The notes under the pieces are model-generated. The model worked only from the letters and a program-made list of their open reading frames with translations, was not told the origin of the DNA and searched no databases. A program made the position numbers and the translations under genes. Shown piece after piece: positions 21,551 to 33,379 of a stretch of 64,000 nt of DNA (positions within the stretch are counted from its first letter, which is position 1; the number at the start of each line of letters is the position of its first letter). Origin of the DNA: Diplolepis rosae (Eukaryota > Arthropoda > Insecta > Hymenoptera > Diplolepididae); contig JAPYXD010000698.1 in assembly GCA_030998225.1 (NCBI GenBank), positions 6,365,001 to 6,429,000 on the forward strand, given 5' to 3'.

Positions 21551-21722
21551 CGGAAAAAAGTAGTTCAATGAAGTTTGTAGAACTGTTCAAGAGTTGAGGA
21601 TACAGGCATTTGCGAAACAGATGAGTTCTGAAAAATTTACAGAACTCTGTTTCGTAAGTGCCTGTATCCCCAACTCTTGAAGAGTTCTATAAACTTTATA
21701 GAACTACATGTTTTTTCCGTGT
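21551..21722. mobile_element. CACGGAAAAAA foldback MITE
   Basis: CACGGAAAAAAGTAGTTC and its mirror TTTTTTCCGTG bound a palindrome of some 172 bp with arms of about 80 bp, including GAGGATACAGGCA and TGCCTGTATCCCC. TA flanks both ends. End type shared with 2260-3401. Confidence 0.88.
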
Positions 21723-22055
21723 ATAAGTGTAACTCTAACTTCTATTCAAGAACAGGATACTAGCTTCACATCTGTTTTCTTTTTTACATCCCTTTTGCTA
21801 TGTGACTTTAGTATGGTGCCATAACAACTCTTCTGTAAAGAGATGCATTTCTCGAATAACATTATGTACGCGGAAAAACATATTCACCTAGAATTATCGA
21901 ACTATTTGGAAAGACATGACAAAATTCTAAAGCGACATTCATTTTTGTAATAATTCACATTCATTATAATTTTTAATTTAGAATATGTTAAACTATCTAT
22001 AAGAATTTCCATCTAGATGGTCAAATAAATTAAATTATTAGACAATTTTACATGT

Positions 22056-22258
22056 ACTTACAGATTTGAACGTTCATTGAACGATGAAAGATATTTTTTT
22101 TTGGAAACTAAATCATTGGTTTCTTCCCCATTAAATTGAAAAGTAGGGTATATTTTATAATGGATTGTATATTTGAAAGGCGTTGAATATAAACATAATA
22201 ATAAATTTTTTTTTGATGAAAAAATGTCATCGTTCAATGAACGTTCAAAATTGTAAGT
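22056..22258. mobile_element. Small foldback with GAACGTTCATTGAACGATGA arms
   Basis: Inverted ends CTTACAGATTTGAACGTTC and GAACGTTCAAAATTGTAAG, flanked by TA. Each arm contains its own palindrome (GAACGTTCATTGAACG). The loop is AT-rich. Nested inside 21869-22657. Confidence 0.8.
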
Positions 22259-22289
22259 ACATAATGAAGGTAACCAATTTTACTATCTA

Positions 22290-22508
22290 CTCTCTAAATC
22301 TGAATCAATCAAATTTTGACTGATTGAATCAGTGATTTGCCTTTTCACTGATTCATCAGTGAAAAAATATTTTTCACTGTCAAATCAGTCAATTTTCACT
22401 GAAGTAATCATTGAAATTTGACTGATTTACAGTAACCTCTTTTAGCTATTTGAATCAGTCAAATTTCACTGATAATCAGTAGATTTTGACTTATTCAAAT
22501 TTTGAGAG
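22290..22508 (+). mobile_element. S-family MITE, copy S1
   Basis: Ends CTCTCTAAATCTGAATC and CAAATTTTGAGAG, TA on both sides. The body is a run of TCACTGA/TCAGTGA words, so it folds back on itself many ways. Copies at 47623-47895 (reversed) and 56953-57225. Confidence 0.85.
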
Positions 22509-22659
22509 TAGATAGGAATTTTCGTCGGTAGTTTAGAGTATTCTATAACAGAAATCCAAATAAATGTGATTTATTAGAAAGAAGAAAGTCGCTTTAGAAT
22601 TTTATCATGGATATCCAAATAGTTTGGTAATTTTAGTCAAATATTTCTCTTTGCGTGTA

Positions 22660-23707
22660 ATTACCGAATTTATGAAATATTGTTATTAAATCTAATCAAA
22701 CTTTTTTATTTGAACTATTAGTAATAAATTGGTCTACAGTAAAATAGTATTTTTTGATCCCTCAATTTGTAATATTATACAAAATAAATTAGTGAATTTG
22801 CACTAAATGTTACTTAACTAATAATTATAATAAAAGAAAAGCCGAAGAAAAGTTCATCGCAGGGAATATTTTCTTGTTATTTGATCCAACTGAAATTCGA
22901 ATAATTCAGGATTTAAAGAGTAGATTATCTTACTGGTTCTGGGTGCATTACACCCTGATTTATTTAATACTGCTTAGTCTGCCAAGTGAAACGAACTTTA
23001 CTCCTTTGTTCAGCCGATAAAACTATATGCAATGTAATAACGAAATAACACGTCCATCAAGGAGAACTTTGGAGTGTAAAAGTTATACGCCTCAGTGCAG
23101 ACGAAAGTGAATTCCTCTCTTTCTATTGATCTGTTCTGCGAAACCGTAAAAGACTACATGCTCATAACCGGAAGACTCATAGAGCATCTCAAATTCGCGT
23201 TAGTGTCCAAGTACTGCGCGTACGAAATCCGTTTCCGGTCGAACGGTTCCGCGAAATGATTTATTATGCCATCGAGCGAGGAGGCCGAGCGGAGCGTGAC
23301 CTGAGGCCATGAATTGGCATTAAAGATCGGTTTCGAGCAACAGAAGAAAGCTATTGTTTTCTTTATGACTAGGATAGGTACATACTTCTCGAGTAGTTCG
23401 ATAGACCGTGGAAAGAGGAGTAATTACGGGTGTGGCTCCAAGTAATTCATACAATCAAAATCACCTCGTATGAAGAAGCTCACTCACTAACGAAGAAAAT
23501 CAACCTGTTAATTCATCGAAAAATAATTATCATTTACTGGAAAACTCTTGCCTTAGTAGAAACAAAATAAACCATCGAAAGGAAACTGTGATATCTATCC
23601 TTTTTATATAAATTTACTTTCAGAGTGTTGAAAAAATAAAAGAATTACTTATTCAATTCAAATAAACATGCTACAGCAAACAATTTATTTGTTTAAGAGC
23701 ATGTGAT
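22660..23707. other. Unique-looking DNA, no gene recognised
   Basis: 23100-23310 is GC-richer. No long frame with a recognisable product and no repeat shared with the rest of the window. Confidence 0.45.
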
Positions 23708-23781
23708 TCGATAGAGATTACTTTTATCCTCAAAAAGGAATCAATCTTATTTCAGTCTGAAGATGTCTTTAAAAATATAAT
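23708..23781 (+). repeat. Repeat O, copy 2
   Basis: Almost identical to 18953-19031; here it abuts repeat N. Confidence 0.75.
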
Positions 23782-23782
23782 A

Positions 23783-24381
23783 TAGGTTATAGTAAAGTTT
23801 GATAGAATCTATACAGTCCGCGCTCTCTATAGGGCCGCCTCGGGCGGTTAGGGGAAGTGTTTTCTTAGAAAAAGCCTTCCCCCTCCACTCGCCATAGCAT
23901 CTATGTAAATATAATATCTAAGTGCCAAAATTTTGGCATTATTAAACAATAAAGGATTTCGTTCAATAAATAAATAATTTTGGCTCTGAGTGACCATTTC
24001 CTTTTTAATTAACAAAGATAACGGAGAATTTACTTTTAAAAATTTATCAATAGTTAATATGATTATAATTTCATTCTAATTTACATTTATTTTGCCATAA
24101 TCAATTTTATGTATATTTGATATATTCTTCACTTAGTGTATTGGTTGCGCGGCCCTATTGAGAACGATGGAAATTAAATTCAGCAGTGCACATGGTGGGG
24201 GAAGCGTCGACTACAGATTAGGAGTAGATGCCCTATAGAGAGCGCGGACTGTAGTAACTTATAAAATAATTCATCTAAAGTTCAGTATTTCGCTGCGAAA
24301 GATTCTCAACATGACACGTTTTACTCTAAATTAAAACGTAGTTTATTAAAAATTCTAAACTTGATTTTCTCCGTGTATATA
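23783..24381 (+). repeat. Repeat N, copy 2, split by a MITE
   Basis: Left part to 23813 and right part from 24252 match 440-612. The right end reads TTTCTCCGTGTATA. The break is the 438-bp element at 23814-24251. Confidence 0.75.
23814..24251. mobile_element. CAGTCCGCGC MITE, 438 bp, TA target duplication
   Basis: Perfect 22-bp inverted ends start CAGTCCGCGCTCTCTATAGG. TA lies on both sides (23812-23813, 24252-24253) and repeat N copy 1 shows the site with a single TA. Tc1/mariner-group mobilisation is likely. No ORF; internal part AT-rich. Confidence 0.92.
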
Positions 24382-25289
24382 TTGCTAAGAAATAAATAAG
24401 TTTTGAATATATTACACGCTTGTCGATTAATTTCTAAATCATTCTCCCGATGTTTGGTGTGATAGCTCCGCTGATAGAGATTCGCGACGCATGACAAGCG
24501 GTCTGAGGTCTGACATTATTTGAATTTATGTAAGGGTGAACGAGCCCACGATTCTGACAAAGTTTTTTACAGATGATTCGCAGGACTTTATGTCTACACG
24601 CATGACGTCCCACATACATCTACTGCCTACTTACTCGTGGGTAGCTGATTAAATGCGGGGTTACATGCTTGAAAAGGGATGGGCGCAGACTTCTCAATGA
24701 GTTCGTAAATCACGAAGGGATTCTCCCTTCTCTCATTCACTGGCACCCTCGACTTGATGCAAACCCCACGGAAACCACCACACTGTTTGCGAAGCAACCC
24801 GCGAGGGTTAAAGCCAGGGAAACCCGCTTCAAGGGTCTCGCAACCGTAAGAGTAAACGAGAGAGATAAAAGATAACAGATTTTTTAGCCACGTTTCTTCT
24901 CTTTTTTCTTTCCGAGAAAATAGCACAAACAGTAAAAACGAAAGGAACAATTTTTTTGTGTACTCTATATCCTGCGTGAGCGGAAGAAATTCGCAGAGAT
25001 GGGTTACTTTCTTCAATGAAAAGACCCTATTTATTCTGACTCCTGATTAAGGAATAAAGGGAGTTCTGATTGCAAAACGCTCTGCCTCAAAGTAGAGAAA
25101 AGAAGCTGGAATTTTTGAAAATCAAGAAGAATTTGATACAAATAACAAGCGTAAAAAATACTGAATAGAAGTTGAGCTTGTGATAAGAATACAGAATTTC
25201 CAGACACTTCAAATTCAATCATAAAATTATCTTTTTTACTCTTATAGTATAAGAGGAGGGAATTTTAATTTTTTATTAAATGCTTGAAA
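24382..25289. other. Unique-looking DNA, no gene recognised
   Basis: 24627-25016 is open for 129 codons on the minus strand and partly open on the plus strand as well; the product is unrecognised, so I treat it as a chance frame in GC-richer DNA. Confidence 0.4.
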
Positions 25290-26119
25290 TTAAGGGGTTA
25301 TTCTACTTTGACACTTTCGAAAAATCGATTTTTTTGCACTTTTCGAAAGTATATGTATCCAAAAGTATTGTGTAAAAATTTCATACGGTGCAGGCATCGT
25401 AGATTAACGCTTGGTAAAATTTTTTCATGATTTTTCACAAAAAAACTTTAAACACGTTTTTCTTGAAACAAAGTTTTCTCATACGGTGTAGGTGATTTCT
25501 CTGAAACCACTGAACCGATCCTTATGAAATTTTAACCACATATTCTACAGATAAATAACTTTCGTACATTCTATAGACGTGTTAAAATTTTGATTTTTAC
25601 CATTTTTGTTGTTGTTGCTATAAACAGTGAAAAAAACCTCTTTTTTTTAAATGTCCGCCATTTTGTTTTTTATTGATAAATATTGATAATCATAGAAAGT
25701 ACGATAGCCACTGTCATACTGAATCTAAAGCCATTTGATTTTTTTGTTTTAGATGAACCGTTATCAAGATATTACCTACACCATCGACCTACACTGCAAA
25801 AAGAAGTCTCTTAATCTGAGATACTTGTGTACTCATTTCTAGGATGTTTCGATAGCCACTTCTAAGTTTCCTAAAACATCTTATTTGAAGACACGTGAAA
25901 TATCTTAAGTTGAACCATCGGTAACACAGGTTACTCATTTGACACTGTTAGAAATTTCTACCGCAATTTCCCAGAACATGTGACTGAAGTTTTATTCAGC
26001 TACCATTTCCCAAAAATTAAGACCGAATTTCAGTATATTCTGTTACTTTTTAGTAAATTTATGATAAGAAAATTTTTTTATTATATAAAATTCAGTTACA
26101 AAGTGTTGAATATTCTGTA

Positions 26120-27062
26120 CCAGGGGTGTTAGTTGAAGTTTGCCGGTTTTTTCAATAAAGGAAACACTTAATTCTCAAGGGAATCTCAAAAATTTTTTAT
26201 TCAAAATATTGACCATTGTATTCTACACATTTTGCCCATCTTTCAGGCAAATCATGGATACCATACCAAAAAAACTTTTTCTCTTTCAAGGCAAACCATT
26301 CGACAAACCATTTTTCGACTTCTTCAAAATTGGCGAAGCGCTGCTCTGCGAGTGAGTGTCCCATCGATGCGAAAAGGTGATAGTCGGACGGGGCGAGGTC
26401 TAGAGAGTACGGCCGGTGCGATAATATTTCCCAATTCAATGCTTTTAATGTGTTCTTCACCACTTTAGCGGTATGAGACAGTGCGTCGTCATGTTCGATT
26501 TTCCATTTGTCTATCGTTCAGTTGGTGTGGTACCCATTTTCCATACTTTTGGATTTTTCCCATGGCTTTTAAACGTTGGCAAATTGCTCCTCGGGTCACA
26601 TTTAGTGTTTGTGCCAATTGTTGTTGCGATTAGGTTGGGTCTTCATCCAATAATGCCTGCGATTCCTCGTCTTCGAACTTTTTCGCTGCACCAGGATGTT
26701 CATTGTCTGTTAAATCGAAATCTGCACTTTTAAATTGACGAAACCATGTCTCACATGTTCTAATCACTGGAGCATGTTCACCATGAGTTTCTACCAGCAA
26801 TCGATGAGCTTCAACTGCTTTTTTCTTTTGATGAAATAAGAAAAGCAACGAATGCCGCAAATGCGATTTACTTGGAACGAAACTCGACATATTCACTGAG
26901 GTAAACAACTATGATGCTATTATTTTGGCAGAATGTAATTGTGTATTTTTGAAGGTTATTGTCCATAGAAAAATATGACATAGATGCCAAATCATAGAAA
27001 TGTATACATATCTCTAGCGACATCTATGAGTAAAACCGGCAAATTTCAACTAACACCCCTGG
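26120..27062 (-). mobile_element. Mauritiana-type mariner, copy 1, internal deletion
   Basis: Ends CCAGGGGTGTTAGTTGAA and mirror, flanked by TA (26118-26119, 27063-27064). 943 bp against 1296 bp for the copy at 36695-37990; about 353 bp of the transposase middle is lost near 26490. Confidence 0.93.
26197..26890 (-). pseudogene. Mariner transposase, copy 1, deleted and stopped
   Basis: Begins at the ATG complementary to 26888-26890 (MSSFVPSK) with the mariner HTH region (HRLLVETHGEH, CETWFRQFKS). A stop interrupts after LLDEDPT near 26630, where copy 2 has Gln. The deletion then removes the first catalytic Asp (the VTGD segment) and about 115 residues. Coding resumes at HDDALSHTA, with the second Asp, and ends with DLAPSDYHLF, keeping the third Asp, and the NGQYFE C-terminus. 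DD34D spacing in the kept part is intact. The transposase would act by cut-and-paste at TA. This copy cannot be active, but its ends look usable by a relative. Confidence 0.9.
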
Positions 27063-27696
27063 TATATGTCCTTCAGGAAATACTGAAACTTGTAATAGGA
27101 ATAATTTTACGTTTTTGTAACCGAAGTTTAATGCAGTTACATACAACTCGAAATTCCGCCATATACAACCGAAACTCCTTTACAGTTACGTAATTTTGTG
27201 ATAAATTTATAACAGTTACGTTACAGTTTGGTAGTTTTAAGATATATTTTATGAAAATTCAGTTGTGCTCCATAATATTAGGAAATTTTTTTTGGAGATT
27301 CAGTAAATTTTTCCCAACCTTTAAAATATAATAATACATAAAGGTATTTTTTTGTAAATTTCCAAGCATTTCTAACAGTACGCTAAAGCCAATTATGAAC
27401 AACAACATCGTATGAAATTATTATTTGAGGATCGATACAAGTCCTATTTTATTTTATATGAATATTTTTCATAGGATGCTCTGCAAAAAATTCCCGAAAA
27501 TAGTATTTTTTTTTGACGTCCAAAGTAGAATAGCCCTTCAAGATATTTTGCAATTTAAATTCTGAAACAAATGAGCAAGTTGAAGGGTGCTAACTTCATT
27601 TCTTCCGTTAATTGGAATGGTTTAGCATAGTTATAATAGTAAGAATTCATACTCTCCAAGGTAAATTGTAAAAAAGATTTTTTGTGATTTCCTAAT

Positions 27697-27947
27697 ACAG
27701 TAATGTAAGTTTATCAACAAAACGTAATGTAGTTTTACAACACATGATGTATTGTAATATCACAATTGATGTTAGAGCTGCTTTACAGCAAATTGACAAC
27801 ACTTGTATTGTAATTCCGAAAAATTACTCTACAAGTACTGTAATTTCACTTCACAATACCTCGACTCTAATGTTACATTACATTTTGGTAATTAAATTCC
27901 ATTAAAATATTGTGAAATCACAAATAATGTGATTTTGAACAGTGTGA
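27697..27947. repeat. C-family repeat, copy C1
   Basis: A run of TGTATTGTAATT, ACAATACC and TGTAATTTCACTTC words ending ATTGTGAAATCACAAATAAT. The same text, interrupted by a B element, is at about 41450-42140. It is rich in internal inverted words and probably a foldback. Ends not resolved. Confidence 0.6.
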
Positions 27948-27949
27948 CG

Positions 27950-29326
27950 TATAAAAGGGCTATCGAAAGCTATGAATAACTTTTATAGCGTTTGATTTCT
28001 AAAAACTCAATTTCCGATCGTTAAAGTTACCTTTTCTTGTTATTATCAGAAATATGGCACACTCGCCCTGTACTTACACAGCTCAGTTTAAGCTTGTTCA
28101 AAGAAGTAATGGCGCGTAAAGAGGCGGGTCGTGATTTATCACTACTGTAATTGCATGCTCGAGCTCTACCGTAATAACGCTATTCCGCCTTAAATAGATC
28201 AACTGGCACGTCTATTATTAGAGCCCATTAGACCACAGACTAAAAGTATTCTTATTAATAAATAATGTGCAGTCGAATAATTTTATTAGCTTTTTATTCA
28301 GCGTTATAACATGTCAATTTTCTGCTCGTGAAAAAAGATCTGAAATACTAACAATCTTTCCTGAGTGAGACTACTGTGTTGAAATGACAAAGCGAATTTG
28401 GAAAGAGTTGCAAAAGTTTAATGATAGTGTTAAAAGGGTTTTTTTTCTTTTTGGATACGTTACGTTTTATGGCCTCTTTTATAAAAACGTTTATTCATCA
28501 TGCTGGCAAAAATTTATAAGGCAACACTTTAGTACAATTAAGTACAATTCAAAATAAAATAACTATGCGGATAGAAAACATTAATTATGCAGTAAACGTT
28601 GTAATAAGAGGGTTCTAATTTTATTCTTGAATTTTCTAATTTACTTAGCCTTGAATACATTATGAATTACGTGGAACAAAAGTTATGAACACAATTTTCT
28701 AAAAGTACTTTTCTTGAAAAAGTTCAAGTTTTTACAATTATTTTTAAATCACTGTGGAATTCTGCCCCACTTCCTTCTTTTCCAGGAATAACAATGCAGA
28801 TAGAAAGATCATGGGGAATTCAGGATCAATATCGACTCATGACCTGTTCTCGTAAAGAATAGAGCAAACGGCTTGTAGTTGTGAGAAGAAATGGAAGAAA
28901 GAATCGAAACTCGCACCGCGACCGCAATGCTCTTTATTTTAGAATCGATCTGTACAAAACCGGATATTTTCTTACAAAATTACGAGTTTACATCGTGTAC
29001 CTTGTATCGTCGTCTGAGCTTTTGTCCGATTATAATTTTCTCGCTCTGTGCACCTTTGAGAGATGAGGACAAGACAAAGTATATCGAGCAAAAAAGGCGA
29101 ATGCTCGACGCGTGGCATTTTCAATCACAATTTTCTAGCCGAAAACCATTTTATTTCCTATCGATTAAACTCTCTATCGAACAACTACACCAATCTAGAA
29201 ATGCAGTTGGCTATATTATATCCCCAGATTTTTCCCCTCTTTCTACCTTCCTTACAACTGAGTCTAAAATATTTTGTAGTCTGAGTTTCCAAATGTGAAA
29301 TACGAACTGAATATTCTTTGGAGTGG
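27950..29326. other. Unique-looking DNA, no gene recognised
   Basis: A 135-codon frame at 28891-29298 overlaps other open frames and has no recognisable domain. AT-rich elsewhere. Confidence 0.4.
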
Positions 29327-29968
29327 AATAGTATATTACGTGCCTAGGCGCACAATGAGGGTTATTGCGCGACGAGCGACAATGCTCGCAGGAGATCGAA
29401 GCCGAGGCGCGATCAGTCCTGCGAGCATTTTAAGCGAGTCTCGTAATTTCCCGAATTGTGTGCATTGGCACGTATTCTATTTTATGTGACTTCGGTGCGT
29501 ATACGTGTTTTTATGCGTACACTCGAATCTAATGTAGTATTGTAGTTGTTTGCGGCGCTACACAGAGAGAAATTCCAGGTTTTAGTAACCTGATTGGTGT
29601 AGCTAAAATTGTATTCAACTAAAAGTTTCAGGTTGAGAAGAAATTTGAATTTCAAGTTGTGATCACCAAAATTTCCGGTTGCAATAACCAAAATTATTAG
29701 TTGTAAGATTTTGCAAAAAGAAATTTTAAGGTTATGTTTAACTTCACGTGATTATTTACCTATTTTTTTACTTCGAAATTTTTGTTCCGATTAAGATAAT
29801 TCAAAACGAATGATAGTTAATAACGAATATTACTTACTATTGGCGGCAATGTTATTGCTGGTGATAATTGATGAAAAATAAAACCACGCAGCGATCACTA
29901 TGACCGGCTCAATGAAACATTCAATACTTTACGCGCCTGCGCAGCAAAATTTCAACGGTGCCAATGTA

Positions 29969-30705
29969 AAGGGTTTCCCAATAAGGGTGATATGTTTTGA
30001 AATTGAAAAAAACAACTGAATATTCATTCGGAATTGATCGAAATCTTTTTTATTATATTGGATATTCTATGCCATTTATGATTTAAACAATATATCGGCC
30101 AAATGTCCCCCGAGACTTGAGTCAAAAATGCGCCTCATCAAAAAAGATGATTTTTTGATGAAAATTGGGATGATTTTCAATTGATTCCAGAGCCCAATCC
30201 GCGAACTCCCGACGCAAACGATGGTGATTAGGCTTCAGTTCTTGGGCCAGAATCATCTTATAGGGATGCAGGCCAAGATCCAATCGCAAAATACGCCAGG
30301 TAGTCATCCTGGACAGGCCCAATTCCTGAGATCGGCGTGGCACGGACAATTCACGGTACGGCGGCTATATTCTGTGTAGAACGTGCGGTACGCATACGAT
30401 TTTTAGGCTTAGTATCCAATAGAGTAAATTCACTCTCCAACTTATCGATTATTCGACGAATTGAGAGCGCGGATGGAGCAGAATGACGACCATATTTTGC
30501 ACGATATGCTCTTTGAACACCGACAAAACTTCTCGAATTTTGATAAAATAATTGGACAATTTCCAAACGTTGTGGAAGCGTGAAACTACTCATGATTAAA
30601 TGGCAAACCTTACTGATGACAACTGACAGCAGACGTCAAAAATTTCAGTTTAAATGAGCCCGATAGGGACATTCAAAATCATATCACCCCTATTGGGAAA
30701 CCCTT
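29969..30705 (-). mobile_element. DD41D (rosa-type) mariner derivative inside D
   Basis: Ends AAGGGTTTCCCAATAAGGG and mirror, flanked by TA (29967-29968, 30706-30707). 737 bp; the middle and most of the catalytic domain are deleted. The ends are close to those of the element starting at 36238. Confidence 0.92.
30080..30593 (-). pseudogene. DD41D mariner transposase remnant
   Basis: Starts at the ATG complementary to 30591-30593 (MSSFTLPQRLEIVQLFY), with the N-terminal HTH seen in rosa-type transposases (VQRAYRAKY, RRIIDKLESEFTLLD). The frame shifts near 30350 and continues PRRSQELGLSRMTTWRILR, LHPYKMILAQELKP and FFDEAHF, where the first catalytic Asp is present. After a stop near 30122, the sequence jumps to GGHLADILFKS, typical of the C-terminus, so the second and third Asp are deleted. 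Usual length is about 350 residues; some 180 remain. Inactive. Confidence 0.85.
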
Positions 30706-31354
30706 TAGAAGACACGACTAAGATTCCTGGTTACCGTAACCAGTAAATTTTTTAAAATTGCCGCCGCGGTGTACGTGATTTTCCGGTGACTAGAACCTGA
30801 ATTTCCGTTTGCCTAAAATCTTTCATTGTAGTTACAGTACATAAATTTTCTAGTTGAAGACACTTTTAGCCAGAAAATGTAGTTTTCACAACTGGAAATA
30901 AAATATTACAGTTGATCAGGTTGCTATAACTAGTTTCGTTCATTACGGCAACCAAATTCCCTGGTATACTAACTGTTGAAGGTAGTTATCACAACAACAT
31001 TACAAGTCACTACATTTTTCCGGTTCCCACAACCAGAGCTTATTTCTCTCTGTGTAGTTATTACACTTGATATTTCGCGACTAGTCCCGGCCATTTTGAT
31101 TTGATCGATCTTATGTAGTAGTAGCGTGTTGTAACAGAGCATGCGCAGTTCAAACGCACAAGGCTTTGTCAGTAGGATGCTAACGCTGTACGAAGAAGAA
31201 GAAGAATAAGAAGAAGATTGTGCTCCGCTGTATGGCTATAGGCACATGCGCACTTCAATTTTTACATTTCATTCCTCTGTAGCGCAATAAACAACATTGC
31301 GCTACTCTCAACTGTAGCGAAAAAACGAGTTTACGCACCGGAGGCACATGAAAG

Positions 31355-33095
31355 TTTTTCCAAGTAAAATATCAGGGAATGCAATGAAGATACGAAATGA
31401 ACAATTCTCAAAAAATGACTACTGATGGTTTTGGAATATTTGATACGACCAACCATGGGTTAATAAGCAGTTGATTCTTTGTAGCAGTTCTCTCGTTATA
31501 TAATCAGATACGTTTTAATGATCAGTTGAGAGAAGTCGTAAGATAAAATTTTTAGCAATGCCAAGTTTCTTTCGCATGTTTCAAATCACATAATTCCGGC
31601 TACTGAGTCAAGAATTACAGAGGATGCAAAATGAAGATTGACAGTCATTTCTGGGAAACAATTTCAACTCTGGAATGCTTTAATGTTTTTATGTAACTTT
31701 TAAGTATAGACTGCAATGCAGTACGATTATTAAAACTGAAAATCGAATTTACAAAGTATAAATGAATATTAAATTAAAAAAAAAGAAAGATTAAATAATT
31801 TACTATTAAAATGTGCAACTTCTTAAATATTTTAGTAATTTTTTCTTCGTCTCAATATTTAAAATATATTCGTTCTTCGCTTTAGCACATTAGTTAGGCA
31901 AATTCGGACTTAGACACGTGTATTGATTATGCGAATTCTCTTTTTCACGCGAATAAAAGGCTAGGATAAAAAAGGTATAAAATCAAGAATGAAAATCAAT
32001 CTGTCTTAGGGAAGAGAGAGCGGAGATGCGTCGAAACGCGAGGTCCGAAGGTTAATGGGATTCTCCTATCGTAAATTCGGGTATTAGTGTGAAAGCAGCC
32101 TAGTCTCGACGAGCTTGGGGAACAAACAGGATACAGGTACTCCGAGTTCTTCACTGCACCCCAACTCTACTTCTCTTGAAGCAATTTATTATCCACCGCC
32201 GAGTTGGTCTGCTTAGCCGCTGTTTTTCCCCTCGTAAAGGGAAGAAAAGAAAGAAAAAGAGTAGTGGTAGAAAGCATAAGAAGAGAAAGAAGGGCATCGT
32301 TGCTCCGAAGGTCTGCAAGCAATTGGCAAAGACAGCCGTCTCGGTGGAGCTATTCGCGTATAGTCCACCGCAAAACTTTACACAATCACTTGGTTAATCC
32401 AATATACACTTCTTTTTTATTTTTACAAAAATTCAGTTTCACTTACTCAAGTTTATTTCACTTGTGTAAGAATTTAGAATTTAAGATGTTCACTTAATTG
32501 TGGACAATAACAATTTATTAAATCGAAAAAGAATAGATGTTTAATATGAAGGGCCACCAGTAATAACTCGCTGAGCGCTCGAAATCGCGGAAAACAATTG
32601 TCCGCGCACGAAAATCGTGATAAAATTTTGTTTCGGTCATTCACAAAAAAAGTACCGTTTTGTAGAATTTGTCATGACGCATTCTTTATCTTAATACAAT
32701 TTGTATGCAACCTTAATAGTTTTTTAGATAAAAATTAAAAACACTTAACTTTTCGTCATAAAAAATGATCGAAAATCAGTGTTTTTCAAAACATAAATTG
32801 CTATTACTCGGTTAATTTTTGACGAAATCATTTGTTTCTTATCATAAGACGTAGAATACTTTAGCGGAGCAAATGAATTAAATGAAACATGTTGAAACAT
32901 TTTTCTTTAAACAATATTTTAATGTAAATAAAAAACCATGTTTTTGTTGTTGTCCTGGTAGAGTCTCTAATAAATTTTCGATTTCAGAAAAATTCCAGCG
33001 ACAAAGTTGTTTCTTACCGTTAGAGGAAGTTTTCGCGAATACAACCTTACCGAAAAAAAGTTCGTCCATAAAGCAGAAGAAATAATGCGCTTCTA
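31355..33095. other. Unique-looking DNA, no gene recognised
   Basis: 32170-32400 has a Lys/Arg-rich purine strip (AAGAAAAAGAG, GAAGAGAAAGAAGG) that opens two overlapping frames; I see no domain. Otherwise AT-rich. Confidence 0.4.
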
Positions 33096-33096
33096 T

Positions 33097-33375
33097 GTTT
33101 CTTGGGTTGCTAAATCCAGATCCAACCTCAGGATTGCTCCATCACCTCAGGTTTTTTAAATTTCCTAACTGTGTCAAAAAGGGTTTTGAAGGGTAAAAGT
33201 GATACTTTCCGATGCAGTAACTACTTTAGAAAAAAAATTAATTCGCGATATAATTTAACCCCGAATATAGCAAAAAACCGTGTTTTTTGCACTTTTAGGT
33301 TAGGATTTCTCGAAAACCTGACGTGATGGAGCTATTCTGACATCGGATTCGGATTCAGCACACCAAAAATCTTTG
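33097..33375. mobile_element. Q inverted-repeat element
   Basis: Left TTGCTAAATCCAGATCCAAC with ATTGCTCCATCACCTCAGG is mirrored by CCTGACGTGATGGAGCTATT with GGATTCGGATTCAGCA. Arms about 55 bp, roughly 75% complementary, 279 bp overall. Single copy here; target duplication not clear. Confidence 0.6.
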
Positions 33376-33379
33376 GAAA

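Larger units (their letters stand above)
21869..22657. mobile_element. TA-flanked element with 78-bp TIRs and two nested MITEs
   Basis: CGCGGAAAAACATATTCACC and its mirror ending TTTGCGTG are flanked by TA (21867-21868, 22658-22659). The arms share AACTATTTGGAnATnCATGA and AAAATTCTAAAGCGAC and are about 80% complementary. Two other complete elements (22056-22258, 22290-22508) sit inside it. Confidence 0.8.
25290..27541. mobile_element. J-family element, copy J2, carrying a mariner
   Basis: The left end TTAAGGGGTTATTCTACTTT is mirrored at the right by AAAGTAGAATAGCCCTTCAA, in which one TTAA has decayed. It is about 1.3 kb without the 943-bp mariner at 26120-27062. No transposase of its own is visible. 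An embedded CACTGCAAAAAGAAGTCTC at 25793 may mark another insertion, whose end I could not place. Confidence 0.7.
29561..31054. mobile_element. D element, CACAGAGAG ends, inside B3
   Basis: CACAGAGAGAAATTCCAGG and mirror TTATTTCTCTCTGTG, flanked by TA (29559-29560, 31055-31056). It is 755 bp without the rosa derivative inside it. The body repeats GGTTnnnGTAACC-like words at both ends. No transposase of its own. Confidence 0.88.
29327..31352 (+). mobile_element. B-family element, copy B3, split by nested insertions
   Basis: Left part 29327-29560 and right part 31055-31352 together match B2 and B4. The break is a 1494-bp element inserted at TA. B2 shows the unbroken site (GCGGCGCTACTCATTACAC on the complementary strand). 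The GAAGAAGAA tract and the GCATGCGCAGTTC boxes are present. Confidence 0.85.

Noticed and set aside
24627..25016. 129-codon minus-strand frame
   Set aside because: No domain; opposite strand is open too; ends in low-complexity Phe/Leu text.
28891..29298. 135-codon frame
   Set aside because: Overlaps two other open frames in the same strand and has no family pattern.
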